This document shows, piece after piece, positions 11,650 to 23,115 of a DNA stretch of 64,000 bases. The first letter of the stretch is position 1; each line of letters starts with the position of its first letter. Position numbers and translations under genes: made by a program. The stretch comes from Dasypus novemcinctus. Its lineage: Eukaryota; Chordata; Mammalia; Cingulata; Dasypodidae. Where the stretch lies: the NCBI RefSeq assembly GCF_030445035.2, contig NC_080683.1, positions 23,711,528 through 23,775,527 of the forward strand, given 5' to 3'. Below the pieces are notes generated by a model, which ran no database searches, had not been told where the DNA came from, and was given only the letters and a program-made list of their open reading frames with translations.

Positions 11650-14600
11650 TTTTGTTGTTTATCGTGTGGGTCCCCACCCACTGAGATAACACCCTATGAC
11701 CACATGGGCACACTCATATTCTATAAAAGCATGGCCTACATGCCAGGACCTGTGACTCTTATGCTGCTGCTGTCTTCACTGCTGTCCTTTTTCTTCCCTA
11801 ATTCCATTGGTTAGGGAGGGCCCAAACTTTAGCTGCAGACCCCAAACTCTCGGAGGTCAATTGGGACACCATGGAAAGAGAGGTAGCAGAATATGAGACA
11901 GGGTAGAGAGACCCCTTTCCAAATTTTTCCGGCAACAACCTACAAGGTCAAATGAACCCTGGGTGGAGAGGATACTGAAACCAAAACCAGAAATTTTACC
12001 AGACTAGAAGTGCAAACCATTCTTAAAGATTTTGTTCAGTAAGAGGAAGGAACCACAGCAGACTGATTACTAAGGGTATTCAACACAGGACTCTAATTAT
12101 TAGTAACCCCTCCAGGAGATGAGACTATTAGCAGGCATTGCCAATGAATCCAAATGAGATCATTAACTCCTAAGTTTGTCCAAGACCAACAGGGTCTTTC
12201 TATACTTAAAAGGAGGAGGGGCCATCCTTGTACCTGGTGTAAAAAGGCCAGCCATATAGAGGGACTAAGGATGTCCCATGTAAAATAGGAATGGTACAGT
12301 GGTTATATAATTTTTGATGACCACCTTGATAATGATTTTGGTCAAGGGGACAATGCAAAGAGATGGCAAATTAGTTCCTGAGAATCTTTAATATGGGGTC
12401 AGAATTGCCACTCTCATCCTCAGAGAAGGAAAATGAGGCAATTGGGTGGTGTCACTAAGGACTCCAAGCCCTTCCCCTATTAAGGGAGAAAGCATAATGT
12501 GCTGGTATCACTTAAAACTCCAAGCCCCTCCTCTATTGACCAAAAAAGAGGGACACACTAGTCTATAGCAGGGGTTACCACCAAGGCAGATGCCCACCAT
12601 TTGTGATGGTTAGGATAATGTGTCAACTCAGCCAGGAAATTGTGCCCAGTTGTTTGATCAAGGAAGCACTGGCCTAATTGTAATACAAGGGCATTTATGA
12701 ACTTTAGTCACCAGTGAGTTTATTGAATAGATGGCTGATTACATCTATAATCAGCCAAGGAGATTGCCATCAGTAATGAGTGATGTTTTATTCAATCAGT
12801 TGAATGCCTTAAAAGGGGAAATGATTTCAGCATTCAACGAGAATTTTCCAGTTTGACTTCAGATAGCCAAGGTCCCTTGGGAACTCATCAAGGACCTTCA
12901 TCAGAGCCCATGGTTTGCAGCCTACCTGTGGAATATGGACTTGTGTATCCCCACAGTCATGTGAGACAATTTTATAAAATCTTATACTATTTACCGATAT
13001 CTCTTGTTGATTCTGTTTCTCTACAGAATCCTTAGTAATACAGCATTGTTACTTAAAAGATCGAGAAGATGCAATGGGCATGACATTTCTTTGAGCATTC
13101 AAGCAAAAGAGACCTGGAGTTCATTTGCAACTCTGAGGAGGGCCCCTTTGACACTGAGTACTGGAAAATTTTCTTGCAGGGAGCCTTCTCCCCCCAAATT
13201 ACCAGGTAGCCTTGCTGAGCTTAGCAGCAGGGCTTTTACTATCCACCTGTGGAGGGCGTGGAGCTATTGGCAGGTCATGAGGAGGAATCAGAGTTCCCAG
13301 TTTATTAGGCCTAGGTGGCCACCCTACAGGGGTCATCCCTGGTACCTCAAAAAAAAAAAAAAAGTCAATGACACCCACAGGAGAGGGCAAAACTTAACAA
13401 ACAGGCCTTTCCAAATTACAGGAGCATATGGCTTCCCCCATTGCCCACAGATCTCAAGATACTGGCAGTGGTGCCCCCTTTGCCTCTTGGCCCCCTCCTC
13501 TAGCCACTTGAGACCAACTATCTGACTTGGAAAAGGGAGTCAGTATATCTCACCAATGGCAATGCTGGCATTGTATAAATGCACCTCACTGGAGGGCCAC
13601 ATCATATTACCTGGCCTCAAAACCAACTTACCTAAGATGGCTATTGGGAGTCTGCAATGTTGGCAGAGCTGGAAGGTTCAGTTAGTCCTCCAGAATGTTC
13701 TGAGCAGCCAGTTGTCCAATATCCAAATCTTCACTAATTCTTGGGTGGCGGCCCAAGGACTGGCAGGGGTTCAGGCCAAGGAAACAAACCAATTTTCTCA
13801 TTTTAAAAAGGCTCTTGTTGGAGGGCTTATATTTGAAAACTGCTCACAGCCTCACCCATTTCTATACATGCTCTACTCACCACACCAGAGTCACTATTCT
13901 GTGACACTACCAATACATTATCTAAAATTCATTCTTACATAGCATATCTGGCAGGTCTCTTGGCGACTGCCCATTCAAGCCCCACAACCTTCCTCTATTT
14001 ACTGGCCATCAGGCCAATAGCATTTGAAGCATCACAGGCTCCTCTACCCTGGTGCAGTGGCTACATAAAAGGGATTGCCTCTAGAGCCACCCAAAACTGA
14101 CCAAAATAGTTACTAGAGGCTATGACTTACATTCCAAATATGAACACTGGCATCCTATAGATAGGGTCATGTTCCACAGGGTGGATTAAACCCTTATCTC
14201 ACTGCTATGTTAATTGCCATATGTTAAATGGGCCACTTTCCATCACTGTAGAAGCCAGCAGGAAGAAGAAATGACAGCTCCCAAACCAAGTAGCAGAATG
14301 GTCTGGGTCACCTTTAGAGGTGAAGGAAAGTTATATGTGGTGAATGCCAATCACATTTACAAAATTACTTCCTTTTACCCTGCTATAAATACCTATTATC
14401 CATATGGAGCACAATAATCAGGGTGGCAAACACCAGACATAGAACAGGTCTTGAGAGAAAACATTATACAATCTTTCAGCAAGAGAAAAACAAACACCAA
14501 GTCCAGCTGTCATGATTCAATAGCAGCCCTGGAAGCCAGTGCTCACTGACAGGCACGATATCTCGGGCTCTGGGTTTTAGTATTTTTGCTGGCTGCAAGG

Positions 14601-15200
14601 GTCATAAGCAAACTTACAAACCCACAAGGCCTCAACCAGGCAGACCTGTAATACTCAAACAATATTCAGTGAATCCTAAAATTGTACCTAAGGATGGAAC
14701 AGAGGAGATTGCTGTTGTCATCCTCAACCACTATGCATAGCATGCTACCAAGCATGGCTAATGTCCCAAAGCGACCCGATCTATAAGTCATAGGGGTCCA
14801 CTGCCACTAAAGCATAAGTGATTCTCAACCTAGGCGTAACCTAAATAGGAGCCTCATACAGCACCAATGGCCTCACAAGCGTAATCAAGTCAAACCTATA
14901 TTGTTAATTGTCCTCTACTCCAGCCTGCCAGATATACTATTCTAAGATAAGGCTTAGACTGCAAAGAAGGACTACAAAAAATCCCCATCCAAATGGCAAA
15001 TAAGTATAGACTAAATATATTCTACCTGTGAAGTACATGCAGCCAAAGCCTGTCTAAGTACATCCTAGACAAACCCCTAAAAGTCATGGAGTTCTGTGAT
15101 GACAACCAGATTAGAAAAACCACAGAGATTTCATGACTAGAGCTGCCCAATGATATTTAAAAGGCTGTGACAGAATTCGCTTTCCTTTATGGATTGCTAC
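11650..15200 (+). mobile_element. Degenerate endogenous-retrovirus-like relict (probable)
   Basis: An LTR-like start (about 11650-11940) has a TATA-like ctataaaag near 11721. Much further on, the plus-strand frame around 13716-13790 reads IFTNSWVAAQGLAG, which resembles the Asp-Ser-Trp region of a retroviral RNase H with the key acidic residue changed to Asn. All frames are broken by stops; no gag, pol or env gene is intact and no second LTR is recognised. A different repeat (12600-13045) and an A-run (13349) interrupt it. Class is uncertain; ERV-L is one option. Confidence 0.4.
12600..13045. mobile_element. Interspersed repeat, family not named (DNA-transposon-like)
   Basis: It starts TTTGTGATGGTTAGGATAA and ends CTACAGAATCCTTAGTAATA, a pattern I recall as a medium-copy mammalian interspersed repeat with weakly inverted ends. 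It interrupts the ERV-like relict. No coding sequence. Confidence 0.45.
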
Positions 15201-16431
15201 TTGGGAGCAGTCCATAAAGGACCCGGGGTTGGCCCTCTGGTCATCAGTTCAGAAAACATTGCCCCAGCCCACGACCTCACTCCTGGAGATGACCTCACCT
15301 CAGACAATGTGGCCTATTTTGCACTTCATCATCCAAAGAACTTTTGCATAACATCCCAAACATTTTCTATTGAGAATCTCAAAGAGATTTTCATATTGTT
15401 CATTCATTGTTTTCCTCATATCTCTTAGTTCTTTCTCCGTATTTCCTTTATGTCTTGAACATACTGAAAATCATTTTTGAACTCCTTGTCCTGTAAGTCC
15501 AAAGTCTGATCCTATTTACTGATGATTTATGAATTTTTATGTTGTTTTTTTTGGATGGACCATCATTTCCTATTTCTTTGCTTGCCTTGTAATTTTCTGT
15601 TGCATACTGTATGTTTTAATATTTCTAAGAATTAACATTGGGATTTCATTTCTGAGCTGTTCTCTAAATTTGTATCCAGCCTAGTAATACAACAGATATT
15701 TTCTTGAATGCCAGGAGCTAATTAAAACAAACAAACCAAAACAAAAAGTACCTTTCACGTTCCTTGAAAATTGGTTCTTCTCTGGCTGGTGGTCTTCAGA
15801 GTTTAGCCTTCCTATGAAAAAGATCAACATGAAGCAAATGCAAAACACAGGGCACTCTCAGTCTTATCTGAGCCAGGTGGGAGCCACAGAACCTGCTTCT
15901 TTTTCCTGGGCTTGTACTTGCTTACAACCTTAAGAATTCCCTAGTTCACAGTTTACAGGGGTTCTAGAGAATACCCTCTCTACTTCTTTTGAAATAGAAC
16001 TTCATCCTTCCTGGGTGCTCTCTTGTTTGACTCAATGCAGATAGTTCTTTGCCCCAGGCCACTTCAACTTGTTTCTCACATGATCCCAGCTGTCTAAAAG
16101 CTACTTCTCTGCCCTCAGGACAAACCCTGAGAGTCACCTTGAGACAAGTTCCCAGACTCAGTCCTCAGGTTTCCACCTGAGAGATTAACACTGACATACA
16201 TGCACCCCAGGATGAATGAGGGGGCCACTCTGCTCTCTTTGGAACAGGCCCAGGGACCCAAAATGAGAACACAAGCTGGCTCCACCCTGCATTGTGGATG
16301 GGGAAGGGAAAGACCCAGCAAGGGTGCCAAGAGCTTCTTCCGTGGCTTTTGAGCTGCACTTTCTTGATTTAGCACTTGCCAGTATAATGCAGCCCTTTAA
16401 CTGTTTCCTATAGTTTTGAGAAAGGTTACTG

Positions 16432-17395
16432 TCTTTAAACTTCCTCTATATCAATAGGGGGCTTAGATTCCACATGGATGCTGGATGCAATCTTCCTGCT
16501 TTCAGTTGTAGGCACTCTCGGCTCCATGGTATGGTGGTTGACCTTCTTCAACTCCATGTTAGCTGATTGGGGTAAGTCCAACAAACCAGAGTGTAGGAGC
16601 TGAAGTCTGTTGAGGCTCAGGGCCTGGCTATCATATGTTCAGTCCAGAGATTCAGATCCCCTGGGTATATATTAAACCCCAGCACCAACTACAGATCTGG
16701 TAAAAGTAACAGGAGAGGCTTGTGAACAAAGATCACATCTGAGTCCAGCTCCATCACACAGAAACTCAAACTCCAAAGAAGGGCCAATTGACATGGCACT
16801 GAACTCCATCTGCCATGACCATACAACCTGTGGGTCTCTGTGGTCCTCAGAAGAACCAATACCCAGGGTTGTATCTACTTTATCTGTCATATAGATGTGG
16901 AGTAGACACAACCATTCCAAGGTCCACAGGATGGAGAAATAGAATATAGGTGAAAGTGGACTTACTGATATTCTATTCAGGAACTATTGCAATTAGTAAT
17001 CGAAGAAAATGTGGCACTGGTGTGGAGAAAGTGGCCATGGTGGCTGCTGAGTGTGGGGAATGGGAGGAAGAGATGAGATGTGGAGGCACTTTCGGGACTA
17101 GGAGTTGTCCTGGGTGATGCTGCGGGGACAGTTACTGGACATTGTATGTCCTCCCATGGCCCACTGGATGGAACATAGCAGAGAGTGGGCTATGATGTGG
17201 ACCATTGACCATGAGGTACAGCAGTGCTCAGAGATGTATTCACCAAATGCAATGAATGTCTCATGATGATGGAGGAGGTTGTTGCTATGGGGGGAGGAGT
17301 GGGGTGAAAGGGGTGGGGGGTATATGGGGACCTAATATTTTTTGAATGTAATATTAAAAAAATAAAGACAAAAAAATAAATAAATAAAAGAAAAT
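16432..17395 (+). mobile_element. L1 3'-end copy with internal inversion (twin priming)
   Basis: The segment 16432-16890 is the reverse complement of sequence homologous to 33165-33640. The segment 16890-17395 is in direct orientation and homologous to 33640-34095. It ends with an A-rich tail after tatatggggacctaatattt. The junction is at about 16885-16895. This inverted-then-direct order with a shared breakpoint is the signature of twin priming during L1 reverse transcription. Confidence 0.78.
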
Positions 17396-17755
17396 TTTCA
17401 AGTAGATTTGCAGGTTCGTGCAAATCAGCCTTGGGAAAAAAAAAACTTCCTCTGCTGCCTTTGCCCCAGGGGGAAGGAACAATGGCTGCCCTCAGAGTGG
17501 GGGCTCTAGCAATTTGAAGTAGCTGATCAAAAGCAGTAGTCAACAGTCAGCCCAAGCCCACAACTCCTCAGAGTTTGGACGACCAGGTCTTTATGTCCCA
17601 CCGCGGAAGTAGCAAGCTATGCCAGGAGCCCAAGCTACTACAGTCCTCACTGCTGCCACCATAAGGTTGTGGGAAGGGGGGGGGCAGTGGTAGGCCCTGC
17701 AGGGAGGGTGAAACTCGCCATATTTATCTCAGTTTAACAGCCCTTCTGGGTTTTT

Positions 17756-18110
17756 TTCTCCCCACTGACACCCCCTCTGTTTTTGCTGTCTGTGTCCACT
17801 TGCTGTGTTATCTTCTGTGACCTTTTTCTTTGTTTTGGTCTTCTCTTCTCGTTTTCTCCTCTAGGCCTCACCACAATTCGATCCTGGGGACCTCTGATGT
17901 GGAAAGAGGCACAGTATCACTTGCACCACCTCAGTTCCTGGTTTCTGTCACATGTCACCTTGATTCTCCCCTGTATATCTCTCTTTGTTGTGTTATCATT
18001 CACCATGTGGGCCTGACACACCTTTACCAGGAGGCCCTGAGGGTCAAACCTGGGTTCTCCCATATGGTAGACAGAAACCCAATCACTTGAGCCACATCTG
18101 CTTCCCCCAG
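17756..18110 (-). mobile_element. DAS-type SINE, minus strand
   Basis: It reads in reverse from the GTGTCCACTTGCTGTGTTAT-type 3' body to the head (caggaggccctgagggtc...cacttgagccacatctgcttcccc). Confidence 0.85.
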
Positions 18111-18270
18111 GCGCTTCTTTTTGCCCCTCCCTGAATGCTGCACAGTGTTCCAATAGACTCTGGAGTTTCAAAATAGTTGACTCAGATAGTTCCTGCCTGT
18201 CTAATAGTTGTTTTGGTGGAATGACTGATTCCTGTAGCTTTCTATGCCACTGTCCTCCCACAATTCAGTA

Positions 18271-21180
18271 TTTTGTAAATATTTTTATACACACAACTGA
18301 AACAAATGGATGTTTCACTAGTTCACAACTTCCTCTTTTTTGTTCTCAAGTACTATATGGAAATAAATATATGTTGTATGAAAATGTTATAACATTAAAT
18401 TTCAAATTAAGTATACTCCTACATTAAAATACAATAATTAAAATATTGCTTATATAATTGAAAGCCATTTAAAAGCCCTGGTAGGTACACATTAAAAAAG
18501 ACCCCCAAGCTTAAATAGCTGTTTAAAATGTGACTAGAAAATTCTCCATGGCAATTTCTTATGAGATGTGGCCTTGAGAATTTTGCAAATTAATTTTTGA
18601 GGGGAAATTTATTTCTGAGTATCTTATCATATATATGAGCACATAAATTCAATGTAAACAGAAGGTCAGATGTAACAAACTTCATGCAGTAATAAAAGTG
18701 AGTATATAAAACCTGCAACCTCCCAGCTGCTCTAAGAACGTGTCTGCTGACAGGATCAAACTACAGCTCCAATGCACCGAGAAGGCTTATTCACAAATCC
18801 CTCCCCATGCAGACCCAGTACAGGATACAGCCGATACAGTTCCTAGTAAAATAAGCAGATGAACTTTCAGTCCTATTTTGCTCACATAATTATTTTTGTG
18901 GCCCATACTTTAAGTTGACTAAAACAAAGGCAAGCTTCTTGGGAGACAATTCCCCATGGGTGTCTCATGTTTCTGCACTGACTACCTCTGTTCTGAACTA
19001 GCTTTTCAAGGATGTTCTTAGTGTGAACAGCATAGAAGAAAGAGATGGTGTCTCCCTCCAACACAAATGGCAGGTTTGCTTCCACCTTTGGAAAGTAGAG
19101 ATGATATTTCTGTCCAGATCAGGGGACAAGCATGCTTATGCTTGCTACCCACTATCAAAGATCCATGTTCCATAAGTTCGGTTTTCTCTCTCGTAACACA
19201 ACCCATTGCATGTGCAGGTGTCACTTGGCCCTCTTCCCATTGCCCTGTGGGAACTGGGAATCCACACAAATGCTAGCACTGGCCACTGCCGTTACCTTAA
19301 GTAATAAAGTCCTTTGTTTCTGACAAGGAGTCTTGTGTCTTCTACCAGGATATATGAAACTGTGACAGTCTAACTTGTTAGTTTACAAGTAAGGTAAAAT
19401 CTCAGGCCCTCCACAGTCCTTGACAAAACTATTACCTTAGAAAGTCTCTGCTAATTTTAGCCTTCAATAAAACCTCCACAGGAATATTTAAGCTTTTTTG
19501 TTCACTGGTGTATCCCCATATCCAAAATAGTACTTCATATGAAATGTTCACTTAAATACTGGCAAATAAATGAATAAAATTAAAAGGATTCCTTGGAAAA
19601 CATGTGCTTTATACAGGGCCCTTCTGTCACCCCTAGGAAAAGAGTCCACAGATTATAAAATGGCACCCTATACCAAAGCACATTCAGAAATCAAAGTTAG
19701 ATGAAATCAGAGTGAACTCTTCTTCCCATTGCCCTGTTTAATTTTTTTCATAGTACTTACCCCTAGCTGCGATTATCTCATTTATTTGTCTAGTGATTTA
19801 CTACTGTCTGCATTGGAGTGGAGTACCTGAAACAGAGGAAATCATAAATAAATATTTGTCACATTAACAAAGAATAAATGGATGGATAACTGAAGACATC
19901 ATCACAACATTATAAATCTTTATTCCATTTCTCTATTCATTTATGAACCATACTGGACTGAAAAATGAGATCATGGATCTAGTCTATCTTATTCCCACAT
20001 GCTAGGACAGCAGAAATTTTTGTTAATATAAATGGTGACAACTGTTACATCAAACCACTCAAGCAAACACTCAAGTAAAAGGAGCAATTTATAGAAATGT
20101 AGATTTGGAGTTGGAATGAACCATAGATGTTACACAATTAGCTAGCCTCTTCGTTCTATGAAAAATGAAAATTGTACAATATTTGAGATGAAATAGCCTC
20201 TAAATCTTATCCAGAACAGTTATGAAAAACTGCTGTATATGTGGCTTTGTTCAGCAAACCCTTCTTTTCTCTTCCATTGTGGCCAACTCTTCTTCCCCAC
20301 CTATGGTGTTTCCCCAAATTCTGAACAGGGCTCAGAAACAGCTGAGCTACAAATAGATAGTACCATATGTCAGTCTCCAACCCTGGGATACCTTAGGAAG
20401 TCGTGCTCTGAAGGAACATTTAGATTTTCTAACTTCCCTTTACTTTTCATCTTCCTAGTTGGAAATTGCCACAGTGAAAAGAGAAACAAGGGTGATATGG
20501 ACGGATGTGGATGACAGAGAGGTATACATATGAGTTAATGGGTATGAAACATGATCAAACAGGTGACAAGATCTAAGGCCCAGGACTGAGGAGCTTTCTG
20601 CAAATCCTAACACATTTACAGGTGTGGCATGAACAAGCAAGTTTTGAAAAAAATCATCTATAGAGGTGAAACTCTGGAAAAGGATCTCCACCTTAAAAAT
20701 TACAGTTTTTTAAAAATTTATTTAAAATTTTTTGTTGAATAACTACTAAATAAACTAATAATTATAGGGCACAGAATTATGTGAACAGTAAATATTTAAT
20801 AACTATAGGCCACAGATTAACCATGTTGGATAAACTAGTAACCATGAAGATAAATTTACGTTCCCTATAGCACATCCCACAAGGAAATAGAGTATTGGTG
20901 AAATATTATTTACATATTGAAAATAATTACAAAGTCTTGGACTATGTTGTGATGCACACTTTTGAGTCACATACCAATTACCAATTCTATGAAGAAGAAA
21001 AAAGTTAGAATGAGAAATAATTTTATTCTGATTTATAACAGGAATTCATGTAAACCTCCCTTCTTCTAAATCTTTTTTTACCAAAACCTCTAACATTACT
21101 CTTTCTTCAAATATTTCTCAATACAGGATGTCCTTTTAAAATAGCAGCTCCCTAGGACTTGATAAGTGACAAGCGGATTC
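18271..21180. other. Unique intergenic DNA, no gene seen
   Basis: AT-rich, mostly unclassified. Short frames have no known relatives. A weak MIR/L2-like stretch is near 19480-19580. No recognisable exon. Confidence 0.5.
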
Positions 21181-21184
21181 TACT

Positions 21185-21196
21185 GCCCTCTGCTGG
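21185..21196 (-). promoter_or_regulatory. CTCF core motif, minus orientation
   Basis: GCCCTCTGCTGG is the exact reverse complement of CCAGCAGAGGGC, a full match to the CTCF core. The flanks do not look like one of the SINE families in the window. It points away from the pair near 50 kb. Confidence 0.45.
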
Positions 21197-21300
21197 ACTG
21201 TGGCTCAAGTGGGCTGATAGAGCAAGCAGAGGAAATGGCTGTTATCTACAGGATTCATACAGCAGGGAATTATCACCTGCCAGCCAAACTATACATAGAT

Positions 21301-21338
21301 AGGTAGGTAGGTAGGTAGGCAGGTGGTAAGTAAGTAGG

Positions 21339-21406
<68 letters not shown>
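21301..21406. repeat. Compound microsatellite (GTAG)n(TAGA)n
   Basis: GTAG-type repeats with interruptions are followed by an uninterrupted TAGA run of about 17 units (about 21338-21405). Confidence 0.97.
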
Positions 21407-21407
<1 letters not shown>

Positions 21408-21872
21408 GGGTCAGATATTATTCACAGATAAGAGTGGGCATTTATACTCTGCAGCTACATTATATCTATCTAAAACTCCTATAAACCTGCAAAATAAAAG
21501 CAGGGCAATATTTTAAAAGTTATGAGCCTTTAACAATTAGAAAACGTGAAGCAGGATGATCCTAACCAATGAGCCAACAACTGATAAGCTGTAACTGCTC
21601 AGTAGAGGAAAGACATCCAGGTTAACACACAGGAAACTTGGTGTATGATTTATATTTCCTCACTTAAGGCAACACACTGTAAATAATTTCATTGGTGTGC
21701 CTTAGTTCACCCATCTATAAAGTAAGTTTTCACATCAACTTTCAAACATACTGAGGGTGACCGTGTGTATGAATTTTTCTTAGAATATGTGTTATCTTTA
21801 ATCTCAAAACTTTTTCTGAATCACAGATTTACAAAAGGCTGCTGTGAAATATAATAGCTACAAAACTTACTC

Positions 21873-22287
21873 AGGAAGCGGACTTGGCCCAGTGGATAGG
21901 GCATCCATCTACCACATGGGAGGTCCACGGTTCAAATTCCGGGCCTCCTTGACCCGTGTGGAGCTGGCCCACACACAGTGCTGATGCGTACAGGGAATGC
22001 CACGCAGGGGTGTCCCTGCATAGGGGAGCCTCATGCTAAAGGAGTGTGTCCTGCAAGGAGAGCCGCCCAGTGTGAAAGAAAGTGCAGCCTGCCAGGAATA
22101 GCGCCACACACATGGAGAGCTGACACACAAGATGACGCAACAAAAAGAAACACAGATTCCTGTGCCGCTGACAACAACAGAAGTGAACAAAGAAGAACAC
22201 GCAGCAAATGGACACAGAGAGCAGACAATGGGGGGTTGGGGGAAAAGGGGAAAGAAAGAAATAAAAAATAAAAATAAATAAAAAAGT
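21873..22287 (+). mobile_element. Full-length DAS-type SINE
   Basis: The head is gaagcggacttggcccagtg, with a B-box-like ggttcaaattcc. The body includes GATGACGCAACAAAAAGAAA and GACACAGAGAGCAGACAATG, ending in an A-rich tail of AAATAAA type. This copy is among the least degraded. Confidence 0.92.
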
Positions 22288-22524
22288 ATTCAGTCCTGTT
22301 TGAGGATATATTGAATCCTCCCTTGTCAGTTACTCTTGATTTCACTTTAAGTCAAAATGAGGCACCTTGACTCTGTGGCTGTGCTTGGGCTGGAACTCTG
22401 GCTCAGCAACATTATTTTAATCATTGGGCAAGAATTAGCATGAACTTCAAAGTCAAACAAACTTGGGTTCAAATCTCAGCTCTAACAAAACATTTAATAC
22501 CTGTTAGAACAAACACTTGTATGA

Positions 22525-23115
22525 CATATGCCATGCATGACAACCTCATGAGGGAGGTACTATTATAATCTTTATTTAATAAATGAGAAAACTGAGGCCC
22601 AGAAAATGTTAAGTAACTTTCTTAAGATCACAGTAAGTGGGGAAGTGGACATGGCTCAACTGATAGAGCGTCTGCCTACCATATAGGAGGTCCAGGGTTC
22701 AAACCCATGTGGTGAGCTGGCCCACGCATGGCACTGCCGTGTACAAAGAGTGCCATGCCACGTAGGAGTGTCCCCCATGTAGGGGAGCCCCACGCTGTGC
22801 CCCACGAGCCACCCTGTGTGTAAAAAGCACAGCCTGCCCAGGAGTGGCACCGCACACACAGAGAGCTGACGCAGAAAGATGACGCAATAAAAAAGAGACA
22901 CAGACTCCCGGTGCCACCGAGAATGCAAGCAGACACAGAAGAACACACAGCTAATGGGCACAGAGAGCGGACAATGGGGGGTGGTGGGAAAGGGGAGAGA
23001 AATAAATAATAAAATAAATCTTAAAAAAAAAAAAAAGATCACAGTAAAGTGGTGGAGTCTGGATTCAAGCCCAGGACTCAAGCCTCTAGAACTCTTGGTC
23101 TTCAGCCCTATGTCA
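22525..23115 (-). mobile_element. MIR element (minus) split by a SINE
   Basis: The left part (22525-22636, taaatgagaaaactgaggcc...aagtaactttcttaag) and the right part (23037-23115, gtggtggagtctggattcaag) are reverse-complement MIR core sequence, interrupted by the SINE at 22637-23034. Confidence 0.8.
22637..23034 (+). mobile_element. Full-length DAS-type SINE inserted in a MIR
   Basis: Flanked by a perfect 13-base duplication AAGATCACAGTAA (22624-22636 and 23035-23047). The head is gtggggaagtggacatggct and the tail ends in an A-run. Confidence 0.95.

Larger units (their letters stand above)
15300..18270 (-). mobile_element. Old L1 5' region fragment with two younger insertions
   Basis: The plus strand reads as antisense old L1 (ttgaactccttgtcctgtaag near 15479; ggacgaccaggtctttatgtccc near 17578). 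It is interrupted by the L1 3'-end copy at 16432-17395 and a SINE at 17756-18110. No intact frame. Confidence 0.5.

Noticed and set aside
13004-13525. 173-codon frame as a gene
   Set aside because: Sits in degenerate repeat sequence, begins inside another repeat and shows no known domain.
21301-21406. CRISPR-like array
   Set aside because: Simple tetranucleotide microsatellite in a mammalian genome, no spacers.
21873-21945. tRNA genes at SINE heads
   Set aside because: A/B-box-like sequence is present, but it is followed by SINE body and A-tail; no complete cloverleaf seen.
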